Source: an uncultured Bacilli bacterium
GTDB taxonomy: Bacteria; Bacillota_I; Bacilli_A; RF39; UBA660
Direction: 5' to 3'
Length of the DNA: 64,000 bases
Assembly: GCA_934098735.1 (NCBI GenBank)
Contig: CAKOOS010000003.1
Coordinates: 45,007 to 109,006, forward strand
This document shows, one piece after another, positions 16,699 to 25,868 of this stretch. A program made the translations under genes and the position numbers. How positions within the stretch are numbered: the stretch's first letter is position 1; each line of letters begins with the position of its first letter. The notes below the pieces were generated by a model that searched no databases, was not told where the DNA came from, and was given only the letters and a program-made list of their open reading frames with translations.

Positions 16699-17680
16699 AA
16701 AAATTATTTACTAAGTCTTCAAATGGAACATAATCATCTAATAAATCAAAGTTGATAAGAAAGTCTTCTAAATTTGTAAACAATTTCTTTTCAATATAAG
16801 GATTCTTTAACCAACAATCATAATCTCTATATCTTTTTATCATTTCTGCTAAATCATTTACACTAGTATCAGGAAATTGATTTATTATGCTTTTGGCAAC
16901 TGTTTTTTCATCATGATTAAAAGTATATTCTATTCCTTTATTTAAAGCATTTACAAATTTTTTTACAATTTCACTATTATTTTTTATATAACTTCTTCGA
17001 GCATAAAAAGCTGTATAGGGTACTTCACCAGATAATTTACCAACACTTGCTACAACGTGACCATAACCTTCTTTTTCTAAAGATGTAGCATTAGGTTCAA
17101 ATAAATTTACAAAGTCACCAGTTCCTCCGATAAATGTTCCTGATAAAGCAGAAAATTCAACAGCATAATTAATATCAATTTTATTAATATCAATATTATT
17201 ATTTTTTAATGCATTTAAGAAATTTAATGCAGGCATACCAGTTGAGCGCCCAACTAGAATCTCTTTATTATATAAATCTTCTAATTTAAAGTCTTTTTTA
17301 TCATCACGAGCAACAATAAACTGACCATCTCTTTTAGTTAAGCCACCAAATATTTGTAAGTAGTCATTTTCATCTTGTTTATAAACATATATAGCAGATT
17401 CTGCTCCAGCAAATCCAATTTGGACATCTCCAGATAATACAGCAGCACTTACTTTATCAGCACCTGGTGTAAGAACTAAATCAATTTTTAATCCTTCATC
17501 TTTAAAATAACCATTTTCTAAAGCTACATATAGTGGAGTATAAAATGAACTATGAGTAACTTCAGCTAATCTAATCGTTGTTAAATCATCTTGTACATTT
17601 TTGTTAAATCTATATACACTTATTAAAACTAAAAGAAATAATATAATACAAGAAATTCCTATAACAATTCTATTTTTCAA
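16691..17680 (-). CDS. ABC transporter substrate-binding protein, NMT1/THI5 (SsuA/ThiY-like)
   Basis: 329 residues. N-terminal hydrophobic anchor (about 5-24) without a clear lipobox Cys, then an NMT1/THI5-like periplasmic-binding fold: RLAEVTHSSFYTPLYVALE, GYFKDEGLKIDLV, GADKVSAAVLSGDVQIGFAG and GRSTGMPALNFL. Family members bind thiamine or riboflavin precursors, sulfonates and related compounds; no TPP or FMN riboswitch is visible upstream, so the ligand is open. The start is TTG with GGGAGG eight bases upstream. First gene of the operon that the element interrupts. Confidence 0.88.
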   Translation of the reverse strand: MKNRIVIGISCIILFLLVLISVYRFNKNVQDDLTTIRLAEVTHSSFYTPLYVALENGYFKDEGLKIDLVLTPGADKVSAAVLSGDVQIGFAGAESAIYVYKQDENDYLQIFGGLTKRDGQFIVARDDKKDFKLEDLYNKEILVGRSTGMPALNFLNALKNNNIDINKIDINYAVEFSALSGTFIGGTGDFVNLFEPNATSLEKEGYGHVVASVGKLSGEVPYTAFYARRSYIKNNSEIVKKFVNALNKGIEYTFNHDEKTVAKSIINQFPDTSVNDLAEMIKRYRDYDCWLKNPYIEKKLFTNLEDFLINFDLLDDYVPFEDLVNNFYE

Positions 17681-17807
17681 AAATAATTCCTCCCTCTAAA
17701 ATAATATATGTGGGGATAAGTAAAAGTGTTAGTTAGACATAAATGAAGTAATAAAATGTATTTTTTTATGTATAATAATAACCTTACAACTATTTTTAAA
17801 TTTGCAA

Positions 17808-17822
17808 AAGTATAGTATACTT
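17808..17822. promoter_or_regulatory. Perfect 15-bp palindrome upstream of the zincin gene
   Basis: AAGTATA-G-TATACTT. It lies exactly in the 17-bp spacer between a possible TTGCAA (17802-17807) and TATAAA (17825-17830), a typical operator position. A promoter there would start transcription just ahead of the ATG and lose the AAAGGAG ribosome site, so the palindrome may instead sit in the leader of an upstream promoter. Confidence 0.4.
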
Positions 17823-17842
17823 ATTATAAAGGAGAAATATAT

Positions 17843-19261
17843 ATGGCTGATATGGCTGAAAAAGGTAAAAAAAAGAAAAATATTATTGTAATAATATTAA
17901 GTTCAATGTTGTTAGTAATTACTATATTTCTACTATGGTTTTTTAATAGAAAATTTAATGTTGTTTTTGATTTAAATAATGGTACTAATGTAAAAATAGT
18001 GCAAGTTAAATATAATAAAACCATAAATGAAAAAGATATTGAAACTAAAAATGAGTTAGGTGAATCATTTGTCAACTGGTATGAAGTAACAACTAAAGGT
18101 GGAGAGGAAGTATTATCTGATAAGGCGTTTAATTTTAAAACTAAAATAAATAAAAATATTAAATTAAAAGCTTTATATGAAAAAAAAGAGACAATTACTA
18201 TTACATTTGATACTAAAGGTGGAAGTAATATAGATAATATTACTATAAGCAAAGATACTGAACTTACACTTCCACAAGAACCTACGCTGGAAGGTTATGT
18301 TTTTAAAGGTTGGGTTGATAAAAACGAAACTCCTATTTATAATAAAGTATTACTTGCAGAAGACACAACTCTTTATGCAGTTTGGGAAAAAGTAGAAAAT
18401 AAAAAGGACAATCCTAAAACTGAAAATTCTAAAACAAACACTAGTACAAATAATAATAATAATAATAATAAACTTAATCAGAATGCAAATAATAAAACAA
18501 ACATTAATAATAATGAAAATACTATTTTACCTGAAGAAAAGCTACCTGTTGTAGAAAAAACACAAGCAGAAAGAAATGATGAGTATAGAAAACAACTTCA
18601 AAATGAGTATTCAGTTAAAATAGCATACAAAAACGAGCTGGGAAATTATTCTATAAATGGCTATGGTTCTGATGAGTTAAACGATGATAATGAAATAAAT
18701 ACTTGTCTTGTTAAAATAGATAAAACTCTTAAAAACTATCCAAATGATTTTTTTAAAGAAATGAAAGATTATGGAATGCCTTTAACAATTTATTTAGTAA
18801 AAAGTATTAGTGGTAATGTATCAGGTCTTACTGATGCTCAGTATAAAAATGACATTAAAATAATGATTGAACCAGCAAGTTTATTTGAAAACACATTAAA
18901 CCATGAAATAATGCATTATATAGATTCGTATATATCCGTTATAGGGTATCCTATTGATATAAATTCAACTATGAAGGATGTTAATCCAGTAGGTTTTATT
19001 TATGGAGATACAAGTAATGAGTATGTTTATTATTTTACAAGTGCAGATAATGCTTACTTCATATCGTCATATGGAAAAACAAATTATTTGGAGGATCGAG
19101 CAGTAATATTTTCAGACTTAATGACTAGAACTTTTACAAAAGATTATTATGCCGATGGGACACCAATAAATAAAAAAGCAAAGTTAATTAGTTTACAAAT
19201 TAAAGAACATTATAAATCACTATCTAATACAAGAAGATATTATTGGGATAGATTCCTATAA
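17843..19261 (+). CDS. Membrane-tethered zincin with InlB-type repeats
   Basis: 472 residues. N-terminal signal anchor (about 13-35), then two Listeria-Bacteroides/InlB-B type repeats (about 40-182; the second contains TFDTKGGSNID and GYVFKGWVD, ending TLYAVWEK), an Asn/Thr-rich linker with a run of Asn, and a C-terminal metallopeptidase-like domain. That domain has HEIMH (354-358) and a downstream YLEDRAVIF segment. The domain closely parallels the C-terminus of the protein at 44030. Predicted to act outside the cell on wall or host substrates; activity is inferred from HExxH. AAGGAG lies 8 bases before the ATG. The next gene is probably co-transcribed. Confidence 0.75.
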   Translation: MADMAEKGKKKKNIIVIILSSMLLVITIFLLWFFNRKFNVVFDLNNGTNVKIVQVKYNKTINEKDIETKNELGESFVNWYEVTTKGGEEVLSDKAFNFKTKINKNIKLKALYEKKETITITFDTKGGSNIDNITISKDTELTLPQEPTLEGYVFKGWVDKNETPIYNKVLLAEDTTLYAVWEKVENKKDNPKTENSKTNTSTNNNNNNNKLNQNANNKTNINNNENTILPEEKLPVVEKTQAERNDEYRKQLQNEYSVKIAYKNELGNYSINGYGSDELNDDNEINTCLVKIDKTLKNYPNDFFKEMKDYGMPLTIYLVKSISGNVSGLTDAQYKNDIKIMIEPASLFENTLNHEIMHYIDSYISVIGYPIDINSTMKDVNPVGFIYGDTSNEYVYYFTSADNAYFISSYGKTNYLEDRAVIFSDLMTRTFTKDYYADGTPINKKAKLISLQIKEHYKSLSNTRRYYWDRFL

Positions 19262-19301
19262 TATAAATTTTATTAAATAAATTTAGGAAAGGAGGGAAGA
19301 A

Positions 19302-19673
19302 ATGAAAAAAAATTTATTAGTGAAAATAATTATAACTATAGTTATAATTGCAGGTTTAGGATGCCTCACATATAAAAATCATATATCAAAAGAAAAAGAT
19401 TTAGTTTTTGAAGCAAAAATTAAAGAAATAACAGTAAATGATAATATATATACTGTTTTAGTTGAAAGATATGATAAAAAGAAAAAAGAGTATACTACTG
19501 GATACGAATTTGAAGTAAACAAAGATACTAAAATAATTTTTAATAATGAAGAGTCAACTGTAGATAAATTAAAAATTAATCAAAAAGTAACCATTACTGC
19601 ATCTGATGAGATATTAACAAGTGAACCAGCTAAATTACCTAATGTTAAAAAAATAGTAATTTCAAATGATTAA
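19302..19673 (+). CDS. Small membrane-anchored beta-rich protein
   Basis: 123 residues: N-terminal anchor (about 7-24) and a compact extracellular domain (EAKIKEITVNDNIYTVLVE, YEFEVNKDTKIIFN, VTITAS) that looks like a small beta-barrel of the DUF3221 kind. Strong AGGAAAGGAGGG ribosome site; 40 bases after the zincin gene, so probably a partner in the same operon. Function unknown. Confidence 0.6.
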   Translation: MKKNLLVKIIITIVIIAGLGCLTYKNHISKEKDLVFEAKIKEITVNDNIYTVLVERYDKKKKEYTTGYEFEVNKDTKIIFNNEESTVDKLKINQKVTITASDEILTSEPAKLPNVKKIVISND

Positions 19674-20040
19674 TTGGTAAAGATTTTCTAAAATTTATTA
19701 TATTAAATTCATTTTGTAAAAAAACTAGATATTGAGATAATTTTTGTAATTTAGCTATATTCAAAGCAAAGATTTAATTAAAAAGTAGTAAATATAAGAT
19801 AAATTAAAAGAAAAAGTTATCAAAAAAGTGTTTGAAAACTAAATAACATACTATTTGTCTGTTATCTAAAATTTCAAACACTTTTTTTGATAATAATCTT
19901 TTTGTATTTTAAAATGTCGAATGTTATTCATCTTATTATAAAGTCAAGATAATCATTCATCTAAAATATTTTTTTATGTTTTGTATTTACTTAATTTTTA
20001 ATTTATTGTAAAATTATGTCATGATAGAAAAGAGGTAAAA
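19674..20040. other. 367-base intergenic region with a long imperfect hairpin
   Basis: No ORF of note. 19811-19907 forms a long inverted repeat: the inner 18 bases around AAAAAAGTGTTTGAAA pair with TTTCAAACACTTTTTT, a further internal ATAACA/TGTTAT pair sits in the loop, and the stem extends outward with small bulges. It may be the terminator of the zincin operon or a relic of a miniature element. A promoter for the next gene follows at 19986-20014. Confidence 0.55.
19986..20014 (+). promoter_or_regulatory. Promoter for the SipW/TasA-like surface protein gene
   Basis: TTTACT (19986-19991), 17-bp spacer, TAAAAT (20009-20014); AAAGAGG ribosome site before the ATG at 20041. Confidence 0.5.
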
Positions 20041-21765
20041 ATGAATAGTAAGAAAAAAACTATAATACTAACAGTGCTAGGAGTAATAACACTAATAGTA
20101 TTTGCTGTCGGAGTAACTTATGCATACTTTACAGCACAAGGAAATAACGTTTCTCAAGCAGATGTTAATGTAAAAACAGCAACAACAGATTCATTAATAT
20201 TTACAACAGGAAATAATATTTCTTTTACAGCAGATCAATCAACATTTGCTAAAGGGATGGGGAATAAAGAAGGATCAAGTTATGCTAAAGCAACACTTAA
20301 AGCTAATAATAGTACAAATAGTGCAACAGCAAATTATTATGTTTACTTAGATATAACAAATAATACATTTAAACATACAACAACAGCAAAAACTGGAGAA
20401 TTAATTTTAACAGTAATAGATCCAGAAGGAAGTCCCGTAACAAGTATAAATGGACTAGATTATGTAACAGTAAATGGAATATCAGGATTTGATATAACAG
20501 AAGCAACAAGCTTAATAACAATCGTAGATAATCATGAAATCGTATCAACAGGAACAAAAGAAGAAAAATGGGATATAACAATAACATTAGTAAACTTAGA
20601 TGAAGATCAATCAGCAAATGCAGGAAGTTCATTTACTGCTAAGTTAAAGATTCAAAAAGAAAAGGAAGAAAGAAAAGAAACTCTTGCCACATCTTGCACT
20701 GGACAAAATATGGCAGAATGTATAAAAAATAATTATGAAGCAGATACATCTATAATAAGCTTTAAATCAACAGATGATAGTGGAGCTAGAGATGATTCAT
20801 TTAGATATACTGGTGGGGATTATGCTTTAACAGAAAAAGCAACAACTGCAGGCTATAAAAATGTGGCTACATCTGACGATGGAAATCAAGGTGTTGTAGA
20901 ATACTATTGTGGAGGAAGCTTGGATACTAGAGGAGAATTATGTGCAACTAGGTACTATAAATTAGCTTATGATAGTAATACAGAATATTCAACAGCTAAA
21001 GAAGCTTTAGAAGCTGCAACAACTGCAGGATACTTAACAAGTGATAATGTAAAAAACTATGTATGTTTTGGATCTGACGCAAGCAATTGTCCAACAAATA
21101 ATTTGTATCGTATAATCGGTGTATTTAATAATCAAATAAAATTAATAAAAAGTAGTTATGCAGATTCAAGTTTGCTTGGCACAAATGGGGATTATGATAC
21201 GGATAAAGATAATAATTATTACTTTTGGAATTATAATGCAACGAGTGCAGCTTCAGAAGATTGGAATAGTAGTCTTTTGAACACAGTTAATTTAAATACA
21301 AATTTTCTAAATACATTTGGAAATACTTGGAAATCTAAAATTGCTAGCGTAAATTTAAGAAATGCCTATGCCGACTTTCACATGACATATATGGATGAAA
21401 CTGGATATAATGAAATTACTGCAACAAGTACATTTAATGCTTCTAAAATAGGTATAATGTATATGACAGATTATGGATATGCTGCAGACCCAGACAACGG
21501 TTCAACATGGTATCTTTCTCCAGAAGGTTATCATGGTATTGGAACGAAATTTAAAAACTGGCTATGGACTGAAAAGCAAGAATGGACAATAACAAAATAT
21601 AGTAGTTCAAGTAATTCTGCATTAACAATCAGTTTAGATGGCGGTGTCAGTTGGAGTACTGCAAGCTCATCATATTACGTAGTAAGACCAACTTTCTATC
21701 TTAATTCAGATGTTAAACTTATAAGTGGAACAGGTACTTCATCTGATCCATATAGAATATCTTAA
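20041..21765 (+). CDS. Surface protein with TasA/camelysin-like N-terminus and DUF6273-like C-terminus
   Basis: 574 residues. The N-terminus (KKKTIILTVLGVITLIVFAV, then GVTYAYFTAQGNN) is a SipW-type signal of the kind found on TasA/camelysin fibre proteins. A Thr/Ala/Asn-rich beta domain follows (about 30-210). The C-terminal part begins with a Cys-rich segment and then NNLYRIIGVFNNQIKLIKSSYA, later YYFWNYN and VVRPTFYLNSDVKLISGTG, the pattern of DUF6273 proteins. Secreted, probably cell-surface; no LPXTG motif or second membrane span is visible. No SipW peptidase is encoded in the window. Followed by its own terminator. Confidence 0.7.
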   Translation: MNSKKKTIILTVLGVITLIVFAVGVTYAYFTAQGNNVSQADVNVKTATTDSLIFTTGNNISFTADQSTFAKGMGNKEGSSYAKATLKANNSTNSATANYYVYLDITNNTFKHTTTAKTGELILTVIDPEGSPVTSINGLDYVTVNGISGFDITEATSLITIVDNHEIVSTGTKEEKWDITITLVNLDEDQSANAGSSFTAKLKIQKEKEERKETLATSCTGQNMAECIKNNYEADTSIISFKSTDDSGARDDSFRYTGGDYALTEKATTAGYKNVATSDDGNQGVVEYYCGGSLDTRGELCATRYYKLAYDSNTEYSTAKEALEAATTAGYLTSDNVKNYVCFGSDASNCPTNNLYRIIGVFNNQIKLIKSSYADSSLLGTNGDYDTDKDNNYYFWNYNATSAASEDWNSSLLNTVNLNTNFLNTFGNTWKSKIASVNLRNAYADFHMTYMDETGYNEITATSTFNASKIGIMYMTDYGYAADPDNGSTWYLSPEGYHGIGTKFKNWLWTEKQEWTITKYSSSSNSALTISLDGGVSWSTASSSYYVVRPTFYLNSDVKLISGTGTSSDPYRIS

Positions 21766-21771
21766 TAATAC

Positions 21772-21802
21772 AATACAACTGGTGTAAACTAGTTGTATTT
21801 TT
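21772..21802 (+). terminator. Intrinsic terminator
   Basis: Stem AATACAACT (21772-21780) with AGTTGTATT (21791-21799), 10-base loop, then T run. Confidence 0.75.
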
Positions 21803-21839
21803 ATGTAAAATAATTTTACAATTAAACAAAAACATAATC

Positions 21840-21868
21840 TTTACAATTAAAAATATATTTGCTATAAT
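21840..21868 (+). promoter_or_regulatory. Promoter for the helical-protein trio
   Basis: TTTACA (21840-21845), 17-bp spacer, TATAAT (21863-21868). Confidence 0.5.
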
Positions 21869-21894
21869 TTATTCATAATAAAGGGCGTGATTAA

Positions 21895-23133
21895 ATGAGA
21901 ATGTTATCAAACGAAGTTAAAACATTATTAGATAAGTTATATAACCTTCGTGGTGAAGATAGTATAATACTAGTTAAAATGAATGAAGAAAGAGAAGAAG
22001 CTATTGAAACTGGCGAAAGAACTAAAAAAGAAAAAGAAACGTTAATAAATAAAATTGAAAAGCTAACAAAAGAAGAAGATACTTTACAAAAAGAAGGAGA
22101 AAAGTTAGCTTCATTATTAAGTAGCATAAATAGAGATGACTATGCTACAGTTTTAGATCGTCTTCAAATAGATTTTAATCCAGCATCAATAAATGAAAAA
22201 TTAAATAAAATGCTTCCAAGTACTATAGAAAAAGTTGTAACAGAAAATAAAAAAGCTAATGAAGAATTAGAAAAAGTAGAAACAGAAATGAATAATGCTA
22301 TAACTAAAGTTGAAGAATTAGGTATACGTAAAGATGAAGCTTTAAGTAATCAAGCAAAATTAAATGAATATTTTGAGCTAGCTTTAGATGGAAACATCAA
22401 CATTACAAGAGATGCTATTACTAATCTTTTAGAAAAATTTGAATTTACTGAAGATGAACAAAGGGAAGCTGCTAAAATTTTAATGTTTCCAGAAGATGCA
22501 TTATATGAATACGATGCTAAATTAAAAAGTACAGATAAACAAAGTGGTAAAACTATAACTGAAGTTTTAGTGGAAGCTAAAAAAGAATCTAACTCTTTAG
22601 ATCAAGTTAAAGAAAGTTCTAAAAATGAATCAACGCTTGAAAAAATATTTGATAAAGTAGTTTCTGAAAATACTGTAGAAGAAGAAAAAGAGCCTGAAGT
22701 TATAGAAGCAGCATCACTTTTTAAAGATGAAGATGAAAATAAAATAAATATTGAAAAAGAAGAAAGTAAAACAGAAAAAACAAAAGTTATAGAACTACTT
22801 AATAATCTTGGAGTAAATGCTAACAGTTTAGATAATGAAAAATTAGAAAAGATTTTAGCTAATTATGATGAAGAATTAATTAAGAAAAATATTGAAGTAT
22901 TAAAAAGTTATAAAATTGATTTAAAAGTAATAAAAGAAAATGTTGAAATAACTTATGATAAAGAATTAAAAGAAAAGTTAGATAAATTAATTAAAATAGG
23001 GAAAGAAGCCAAAGATATTAGTTTAATGCCAAGTATCTTAGTAAAATATGATCTTCAAGGATTAAATAATACCATAAATATTTTACAAATAAGTGGACTT
23101 GATCCAAAGAAAGTGCCACTAATGGCTTATTAG
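21895..23133 (+). CDS. Coiled-coil/helical-repeat protein, unknown function
   Basis: 412 residues, no signal peptide or membrane span. Residues 1-150 are highly charged coiled coil (RTKKEKETLINKIEKLTKEED). An acidic, probably disordered linker lies at about 215-295. The C-terminal 115 residues are short helical pairs of the form NNLGVNANSLDNEKLEKIL and SGLDPKKVPLMAY. Similar helical units recur in the next two proteins, so the three genes look like one functional set. They are spaced 13 bases and -4 bases apart and are certainly co-transcribed. Unrecognised family, cytoplasmic. Confidence 0.6.
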   Translation: MRMLSNEVKTLLDKLYNLRGEDSIILVKMNEEREEAIETGERTKKEKETLINKIEKLTKEEDTLQKEGEKLASLLSSINRDDYATVLDRLQIDFNPASINEKLNKMLPSTIEKVVTENKKANEELEKVETEMNNAITKVEELGIRKDEALSNQAKLNEYFELALDGNINITRDAITNLLEKFEFTEDEQREAAKILMFPEDALYEYDAKLKSTDKQSGKTITEVLVEAKKESNSLDQVKESSKNESTLEKIFDKVVSENTVEEEKEPEVIEAASLFKDEDENKINIEKEESKTEKTKVIELLNNLGVNANSLDNEKLEKILANYDEELIKKNIEVLKSYKIDLKVIKENVEITYDKELKEKLDKLIKIGKEAKDISLMPSILVKYDLQGLNNTINILQISGLDPKKVPLMAY

Positions 23134-23146
23134 AAAGGAGTAAGAA

Positions 23147-23821
23147 ATGGAAAAATCATTTATAGATATAAAAAATATATTTGAAGAATTAAAAAATGAT
23201 TATGATCAATCTAAAGAACATCCTGAAAAATATTTAGTATCCCTTTTAAATTTAAATGAAGAAAATTTAAATACTATTCGCGAATATGGTTTAAAATTAA
23301 AACCTAGTCAGTGGTCTGTATTAACTATTGAACCTCAAGTTTTAAATAAAACTCTTATAAGGGCTAAAGAACTAGGATTTTTAGAAGCTTATAAACAAAA
23401 TCCAGCTTTTTTAAAACAAGATGTTGATAAAGTAATTAAAAGAATTGGACACCTTGAACATCTTGGTATACCATATAAAAATGAAAAAGGAAAATATCAA
23501 ACATATTTATTTAGTGAAAGAGGATATGAGTATGTATTAAAAAGTTCTTCTAAAGAACCAGTATTAAGTGATGATACTCCCAGTTTAAATGACATTGAAT
23601 TAAAAGAATATGCTAAAAGAATAATGGAAACATTTGCTATGTTAGATAAAGAAAAAGAAATTAATTCTAAATTAGCAGTTATAGAAAAAGAAGGATTAAG
23701 TTTAAAAGAATCATTGATCGCAGCGTTTAAGGACTATTGTGATAATTTAGATTATTTAAGTAGCTGTATAGATGAAGTTCTTAAAGAAGATGCAGAAATT
23801 AATAAAGGGAGAGTAGCATGA
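23147..23821 (+). CDS. Helical-repeat protein, unknown function
   Basis: 224 residues, all-alpha. It contains units with Leu-Gly-Leu/Ile spacing: REYGLKLKPSQWSVLTIEPQVL, here read as REYGLKLKPS then VLTIEPQVL, and HLEHLGIPYKNEKG. This recalls the mTERF-type repeat pattern (a helix pair with a conserved LG and a Pro), but the match is by eye and weak. GAAAGGAG precedes the ATG. Its last codon overlaps the next ATG (ATGA). Confidence 0.55.
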   Translation: MEKSFIDIKNIFEELKNDYDQSKEHPEKYLVSLLNLNEENLNTIREYGLKLKPSQWSVLTIEPQVLNKTLIRAKELGFLEAYKQNPAFLKQDVDKVIKRIGHLEHLGIPYKNEKGKYQTYLFSERGYEYVLKSSSKEPVLSDDTPSLNDIELKEYAKRIMETFAMLDKEKEINSKLAVIEKEGLSLKESLIAAFKDYCDNLDYLSSCIDEVLKEDAEINKGRVA

Positions 23822-24105
23822 GTTTTTTAAAAGAATATGGGTTTGACGAAAGTGAAATAAATGAATTTGAAAATAATACTCCCACTAAAATTAAAGAAGT
23901 TTTAAATAAAAATTCTTTGTTAGTGGAAGAAAATATGAAATACATTAAAAATTTAGGTATAAATACATATAAAGAAATATTTATAAATTACCCAGATATG
24001 TTTTTAATGGATAATAGTAATTTTGAAGAAATGTTTTCTAAATATGAAACTAATGAATTAATAACTAAATTAAATGCTAATTTTAAAATGGTTGAATACT
24101 TATAA
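23818..24105 (+). CDS. Small helical-repeat protein, unknown function
   Basis: 95 residues, all-alpha, with two helical units, VEENMKYIKNLGINTYKEI and YPDMFLMDNSNFEEMFSKY, of the same style as in the two preceding genes. Starts inside an ATGA overlap, so translation is coupled. No known family recognised. Confidence 0.55.
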   Translation: MSFLKEYGFDESEINEFENNTPTKIKEVLNKNSLLVEENMKYIKNLGINTYKEIFINYPDMFLMDNSNFEEMFSKYETNELITKLNANFKMVEYL

Positions 24106-24134
24106 AAAACATCGATAAAAATATCGATGTTTTT
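24105..24134. terminator. Bidirectional terminator
   Basis: Stem AAAAACATCGATA (24105-24117) pairs with TATCGATGTTTT (24122-24134); loop of four A. A on one side and T on the other make it usable for both convergent genes. Confidence 0.8.
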
Positions 24135-24954
24135 AACTGTTATTTTTTAGTCTATATAAATTTATTTCGGGCCTATTAAATAACCTAAAAGGAATGTTAT
24201 CTGTACCAAGTCCGCCGGATATATAAAGATTAGTATTTACAATTTTATAATAATCACTTATATACTTTTTGGCATTATCTTTTTTAATTATACCACCTAT
24301 AAAAGGAAAATGTATTTGACCGTTTAAAGAATGTCCAGCAAGAATTATTTGATTTATATTTTGATCTAAATTAAGTACATAATCAGGATAATGCGTTAAA
24401 ACAATATTAGTAATTGTATTAAGATTATCTGTTATTTCAAATGATTTTTGAATATTATCTAAATTAGTTAAACCAGTTATTTTAATCGGGGTAGGATCTT
24501 TATAAAATAAATAGGTAGATTCATTATTTAATACTATAAAATTACTATTTGTCATAATATCTTCATACAAAGTAATATTTTTATTATCATTATCACCAAT
24601 AACGGCATATTTATATAATTCGCAATCTAAACTATTTAAAATATTAATTAAATTTTGTTTTTCTTCACTAGATAAATTGTAATTTTTATTTATTAAATCA
24701 CCAGTAAAAACTATAATATCAGGTTTTAATTCATTAATTTGTTTAACAACTTTTTTTAATTTTTTAAAATCTCTGTTATTACTTATTAATAAATCAGAAA
24801 ATTGTAATATTTTGAAACCTTTAAAAGAATCTGGCAAGTTATCAACGTATATTTCTTTTTCATTTACCTTAAAAAAATAAATGTTGATAAAAAAGCCATC
24901 AATTAAAATAAATAATGCAAATAAAATGATACCTATTATTATTCTTTTTTTCAT
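24133..24954 (-). CDS. YkuE-like metallophosphoesterase with degenerate metal site
   Basis: 273 residues from the ATG at 24954 (an upstream ATG at 24972 is possible; neither has a good ribosome site). N-terminal span (about 4-23), then a calcineurin-type fold. The family motifs are recognisable but altered: DxH is SDLLIS (His to Leu), GDxx is intact as TGDLIN, GNH(D/E) is GDND (Asn to Asp and His to Asn), and GHxHxGQ is AGHSLNGQ (second His to Leu). LTHYPD is intact. Loss of three metal or catalytic positions suggests a binding pseudoenzyme or a shifted chemistry. Fold assignment is firm, activity doubtful. Confidence 0.75.
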   Translation of the reverse strand: MKKRIIIGIILFALFILIDGFFINIYFFKVNEKEIYVDNLPDSFKGFKILQFSDLLISNNRDFKKLKKVVKQINELKPDIIVFTGDLINKNYNLSSEEKQNLINILNSLDCELYKYAVIGDNDNKNITLYEDIMTNSNFIVLNNESTYLFYKDPTPIKITGLTNLDNIQKSFEITDNLNTITNIVLTHYPDYVLNLDQNINQIILAGHSLNGQIHFPFIGGIIKKDNAKKYISDYYKIVNTNLYISGGLGTDNIPFRLFNRPEINLYRLKNNS

Positions 24955-25065
24955 AAAATAATCATAACACAAAAAAAATAGAGCTTCAACTTATTATGAA
25001 ATTTAGTTTACAAATAATCACTTTAAATTCTCTGATAATAAGGCATATAAATTTAACAAATTCAA

Positions 25066-25094
25066 TTGAAAAACCCATATAAATATGTTAAACT
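25066..25094 (+). promoter_or_regulatory. Promoter at the head of the Tad-like locus
   Basis: TTGAAA (25066-25071), 17-bp spacer, TAAACT (25089-25094); AGGTGG ribosome site before the ATG at 25116. Confidence 0.4.
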
Positions 25095-25115
25095 ATAACA
25101 TAGGTAGGTGGCGAA

Positions 25116-25868
25116 ATGGGTAAAATAAAAAAAGCAATTATTTTTTCAATGCTATTTTTGTTTTCAACTAGTGTGAAAGCGGAGACATGTGGCTATGAAG
25201 AAAAAGCTAAATTAAATAATGAAGCAGCAAATGTCAAAGTAAATTATGAAATAAAACAAAGACAGTTGGATAAAAACAATTATAATCCACCAGATGCAAT
25301 TGTTGGAACTGAAGACGAAGCAAACTGGAATCCAACTGTAGATTATTTCCAAGTTAATATTTTAAATTTAACTGAAAATATCTATGTTGAGGTAAAAAAC
25401 GATCAAAATAATGAAACAACTAAATATTATTATAACAATTCGCAAGATGGTAAAATTGCTATAGATTGGTTAAACCTTGAAAATGTTGCTAAATTTACTA
25501 TAACAGTAAAATCAACTGATGCAAGTGGATGTACAGATAGAACATTAAAAACATTAAATTTGACATTGCCTAGATATAACGAATATTATGAATATAGTTT
25601 ATGTCAATCAATACCAGATTATTATTTATGTCAAAAGTATGTTACATTTGATGAAGTTAAATTGGGTTATTTCACTAAGAAAGTCTATGAAGAAATTGAT
25701 AAGAAAAATCAAGAAGAAATAGAAAAAAATTTAAAATGGTATGAAAAGGCTTGGAACTTTATTAAGGATCACAAAGTAGCCTTTATTACTGGGGGAGTTA
25801 TTATTGTTGCCGCAGGTGCAACAATAACGGTTGTAATTATAAGAAAGCGTAGGAGAAGTATTATATGA
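25116..25868 (+). CDS. Type I membrane surface protein heading the Tad-like locus
   Basis: 250 residues: cleavable signal peptide (cut expected after KA at about 22), an extracellular domain with Cys residues (ETCGYEE, SGCTDRT, LCQSIPDYYLCQ) and a C-terminal anchor (about 221-242) followed by RKRRRS. Not a recognised family. Its stop overlaps the next ATG (ATATGAAA), and the following gene encodes a giant secreted protein, so the two probably form a surface pair with this one as the membrane anchor. Part of the locus that runs without large gaps to 37520. Confidence 0.65.
   Translation: MGKIKKAIIFSMLFLFSTSVKAETCGYEEKAKLNNEAANVKVNYEIKQRQLDKNNYNPPDAIVGTEDEANWNPTVDYFQVNILNLTENIYVEVKNDQNNETTKYYYNNSQDGKIAIDWLNLENVAKFTITVKSTDASGCTDRTLKTLNLTLPRYNEYYEYSLCQSIPDYYLCQKYVTFDEVKLGYFTKKVYEEIDKKNQEEIEKNLKWYEKAWNFIKDHKVAFITGGVIIVAAGATITVVIIRKRRRSII

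Noticed and set aside
17681..17842. TPP or FMN riboswitch upstream of the NMT1-like binding-protein gene
   Set aside because: Only about 160 bases, shared with a divergent gene, and no conserved riboswitch core could be recognised.
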